NCBI GenBank assembly: GCA_023418255.1
Contig: JAEZZZ010000086.1
Span: forward strand, 1-7,083
DNA from: Bacteroidota bacterium
GTDB lineage: Bacteria > Bacteroidota > Bacteroidia > Bacteroidales > Dysgonomonadaceae
Direction of reading: 5' to 3'
DNA: 7,083 nucleotides
Made by a program: the position numbers and the translations under genes. This document shows positions 5,377-7,083 of this stretch, piece after piece (position 1 is the stretch's first letter; each line of letters begins with the position of its first letter). The notes beneath the pieces are model-generated. The model saw nothing but the letters and a program-made list of their open reading frames with translations. It searched no databases and was not told where the DNA came from.

Positions 5377-6183
5377 ATGTCGAAGACTTTCTCTTTTATG
5401 TGGTATAATACCGAGAATTTTTATGATACCGTGGATGATCCCGAAACAATGGATGATGAGTTTACTCCGCAAGGACACTATCACTGGACGCAAAAGCGCT
5501 TTGATGATAAAGTGGATAAATTGGCTCATGTAATCACAGACATTGTAAAACCCGACATTCCGAGTATCATAGGATTGGCAGAAATTGAGAACAAGACGGT
5601 GATAATGGCGATTGTGGAAAAACTCCACGAAAAAGGGATGAAAAATTATAGTTTCGTGCATTATGACAGTCCCGATGAACGCGGCTCGGATGTGGCGATG
5701 ATTTATAACTCGCAAACATTTCGAGTAGAAGAATCGAAACCGATTTTGGTGCGCTTGCCGGGTATTGAAGACCGCACACGCGATATTCTTTATGTAAAAG
5801 GGAAAACAACAAACGCGCTCACGCTTTATCTACTGTTCACCCATTTTCCTTCACGACGTGAAGGAACCGAGCAATCAGAGCGACGACGCTATTTTATCGC
5901 GAGTGAACTGCGCAACGCAGTTTATAAAATACGTCAAGACGACTCCAACGCGCATATTGTGATTTCCGGTGATTTCAATGACACTCCCGACGATCACAGC
6001 ATTGCAGAAGTGCTTGGCGCTCAAAAGAAATTCAATAAAATCGATTCTGCAAAACTTTATAATTTACTCTATCCTCGACACCAGAGAGGAATCGGCTCGA
6101 CTTATTATAAAGGTTGGCTGTTATTCGACCAATTTATTGTTTCCAGCAGTCTTTTATTGTCCGATAAATGTATCGGGATTTAA
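5377..6183 (+). CDS. Endonuclease/exonuclease/phosphatase family protein, C-terminally truncated by insertion
   Basis: This 268-residue ORF has most landmarks of the EEP (DNase I/exonuclease III-like) fold. They are NTENFYD (11-17), the acidic motif LAEIEN with Glu69/Glu71, THFPSR with His156, and GDFND with Asp199 and Asn201. FDQFIVSSSLL (250-260) is the usual strand before the last segment. The family then continues for some tens of residues and ends with the S-D-H motif that supplies the general base; here the frame runs LSDKCIGI and stops. No SDH piece is found in the other two frames before 6247, so a simple frameshift does not explain the loss. An insertion at about 6155-6180 does. The product probably lacks nuclease activity. 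It lies 46 bp after ybeY on the same strand, with an A-rich start site. The intact substrate is unknown; family members cut nucleic acids or remove phosphates. Confidence 0.85.
   Translation: MSKTFSFMWYNTENFYDTVDDPETMDDEFTPQGHYHWTQKRFDDKVDKLAHVITDIVKPDIPSIIGLAEIENKTVIMAIVEKLHEKGMKNYSFVHYDSPDERGSDVAMIYNSQTFRVEESKPILVRLPGIEDRTRDILYVKGKTTNALTLYLLFTHFPSRREGTEQSERRRYFIASELRNAVYKIRQDDSNAHIVISGDFNDTPDDHSIAEVLGAQKKFNKIDSAKLYNLLYPRHQRGIGSTYYKGWLLFDQFIVSSSLLLSDKCIGI
6161..6176. repeat. Inverted repeat at the EEP/element junction
   Basis: CCGATA (6161-6166) and TATCGG (6171-6176) pair around AATG, in the last codons of the truncated EEP frame. A TG dinucleotide, the usual 5' end of Mu-like elements, occurs at 6159 and at 6169. 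It could be a recombination core or chance; the true junction cannot be placed without the uninterrupted gene. Confidence 0.3.
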
Positions 6184-6193
6184 CATTTTATTA

Positions 6194-6232
6194 TTTGTAT
6201 TTATTAGTTTAAAATTTGTCTATTAGATTAAA
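6194..6232. repeat. Imperfect direct repeats at the element edge (TTTGT..TATTAGnTTAAA)
   Basis: TTTGT (6194-6198) with TATTAGTTTAAA (6202-6213) is echoed by TTTGT (6215-6219) with TATTAGATTAAA (6221-6232). The 12-mers differ at one base and start 19 bp apart. Repeated subterminal sites of about this spacing are typical transposase-binding sites at Mu-like ends, but the region is very AT-rich. Confidence 0.35.
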
Positions 6233-6233
6233 C

Positions 6234-6248
6234 AAACCATAACGGTTT
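6234..6248 (-). terminator. Weak terminator candidate after the tail-fibre-like gene
   Basis: On the minus strand AAACC and GGTTT pair around a 5-nt loop directly at the stop codon, followed by GTTTAATC, which is only moderately T-rich. A short stem with a poor T-tract, so a weak call. Confidence 0.25.
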
Positions 6249-7083
6249 ACTTGCTCGTCATCCAACTTAAACTCCATCTTTTGTTTACCGCGTCGAACAA
6301 CAAAAAATGCCATCCATGACCTGAAATTCCTGATGAGCTAACCTCGTTTGCTCCAATTCGTATTTTGTGGCTCGCGTCAGATACCTTTATAGTTGTCCCC
6401 GAATAACCATACGGACAAATCCAAAAGAGTTGTCCATCTTCCGCATCGGAGGGCAACGAAAGTGTTACGTTATTTGCCACAACATAAATAGCCGTTTCCA
6501 TAACCGAGAGAGTTTTGCTCTTATTCACGCGCCTTACGTCATGCCTGAAACCTGTTACTGTGCCTTTTGAAATATAGAACGCGTGATTACCTGAGAGGGC
6601 AACATCATCATATTTCTTTTGTCCTTTTACGGATACATGCGCTCCGATGAGCGCACCATGATATAGCCCTGTTCCCGTTCTCTCTACATCTATCCTTATC
6701 GGCCCAAAAGCCGCACCTCCAAGCGACGCGGGAAAGGAATTACCCCCGATGAAAACATAACTCTTTTCATCTGTAGCTTTTCTGATAAAACGAATAAGCG
6801 GTGCCGATAAAAGAACTTCGTCATTTCCTGAAGTGGCCCGAAGTGAACCGCTGTCTATATCCCAAATTCCTATTTTCGCACCGTTCAGTACTTCTAAATT
6901 CTTCGTTCGTATCATCAGTGATTCGATATGTTCCGCCGTGATAAGCGTAGCGCGCAAATGCTTAATGTACGCTTGCAGCATGTAGATAAATTCCGCGCTT
7001 TCCATTAGCCGCCACTCCGAATTGCTGCCGCTCGGTTTTTTGCCTTTTGTAGACACGTCCGTATCAAGCGCATATACGGAAAA
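6247..7083 (-). CDS. Phage tail-fibre/minor tail-like protein, N-terminus beyond window
   Basis: The frame is open from the right window edge to a TAA at 6247-6249, giving 278 visible residues. A GTG at 7054-7056 could be read as a start, but nine more open codons lie upstream and read straight into SEWRLMESAEFIYMLQAYIK, so the gene very likely begins outside. About 45-70 residues in, LITAEHIESLMIRTKNLEV then LNGAKIGIWDI has the stepped 'LTAEHI..L..KT..LEV..GAKIG.W.I' layout of the region before the distal end of siphophage-type tail fibres. The C-terminal 100 residues (NNVTLSLPSDAEDGQLFWI, then GTTIKVSDASHKIRIG, ending WHFLLFDAVNKRWSLSWM) look like an all-beta tip domain ending in a Trp-containing strand. 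The likely role is a minor tail or host-attachment protein of the right-hand element. This is judged from family pattern, not a specific match. Confidence 0.65.
   Translation of the reverse strand, partial: FSVYALDTDVSTKGKKPSGSNSEWRLMESAEFIYMLQAYIKHLRATLITAEHIESLMIRTKNLEVLNGAKIGIWDIDSGSLRATSGNDEVLLSAPLIRFIRKATDEKSYVFIGGNSFPASLGGAAFGPIRIDVERTGTGLYHGALIGAHVSVKGQKKYDDVALSGNHAFYISKGTVTGFRHDVRRVNKSKTLSVMETAIYVVANNVTLSLPSDAEDGQLFWICPYGYSGTTIKVSDASHKIRIGANEVSSSGISGHGWHFLLFDAVNKRWSLSWMTSK

Larger units (their letters stand above)
6160..7083. mobile_element. Left edge of a second phage-like element inserted in the EEP gene
   Basis: The EEP gene loses similarity to its family at about 6155-6180. Very AT-rich, repeat-bearing DNA follows, then a minus-strand tail-fibre-like gene that reaches the window edge. 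A tail gene directly at an edge that interrupts a housekeeping-type gene is what the tail end of a Mu-like transposable prophage looks like. A phage integrated by a recombinase at a site inside the gene would also fit. Its integrase or transposase would be out of view to the right. Confidence 0.5.

Noticed and set aside
5969..6226. Whether the missing end of the EEP protein lies in another frame
   Set aside because: The other plus-strand frames after 6100 show no SDH or neighbouring family motif, so a frameshift does not explain the truncation.
1..7083. CRISPR arrays, riboswitches, rRNA genes, toxin-antitoxin pairs or a reverse transcriptase
   Set aside because: No regularly spaced repeats, no recognisable conserved RNA other than tRNA-Pro, and no matching small gene pairs or RT motifs were seen.

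Overview
The window looks like chromosomal DNA of a member of the Bacteroidota, probably Bacteroidales. It is AT-rich, start codons follow A-rich stretches rather than Shine-Dalgarno sites, and there are several TAnnTTTG -7 promoter boxes. Three of these are the identical 8-mer TACCTTTG (793-800, 2650-2657 on the minus strand, 3601-3608). The SpmA-SpmB fusion and the YbeY variant also fit this phylum.

The layout is a block of ordinary chromosome (about 2561-6160) with phage-like DNA on both sides. The left block (1 to about 2561) ends at a tRNA-Pro(CGG) gene. Next to the tRNA 3' end lies a 392-residue tyrosine recombinase on the same strand, the classic arrangement of an element integrated in a tRNA gene. 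Further left are a serine-recombinase N-terminus fused to an unrelated tail (811-1248), a tail/adhesin-like protein with a jelly-roll-like C-terminal half (150-755), and the last 40 codons of another phage-type surface protein (2-124).

The chromosomal block holds a membrane-anchored helix-hairpin-helix (ComEA-type) protein on the minus strand. It diverges, across a well-formed promoter region, from a plus-strand run of three genes: a SpmA-SpmB fused membrane protein, the rRNA-maturation endonuclease YbeY, and an endonuclease/exonuclease/phosphatase (EEP) family protein.

The EEP gene stops early. It has most catalytic motifs but lacks the C-terminal SDH motif, and its reading frame runs into AT-rich DNA at about 6155-6180. 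From 6247 to the right edge a minus-strand gene encodes a phage tail-fibre-like protein that is still open at the window end. The simplest reading is a second mobile element, perhaps a Mu-like transposable prophage with its tail end here, inserted in the EEP gene. The remainder of both elements lies outside the window, so neither second boundary can be seen.

No wholly new defence or regulatory system is evident. The items most worth following are the chimeric serine-recombinase ORF, the two phage-like edges about 3.6 kb apart, and the repeat-rich junction inside the EEP gene.
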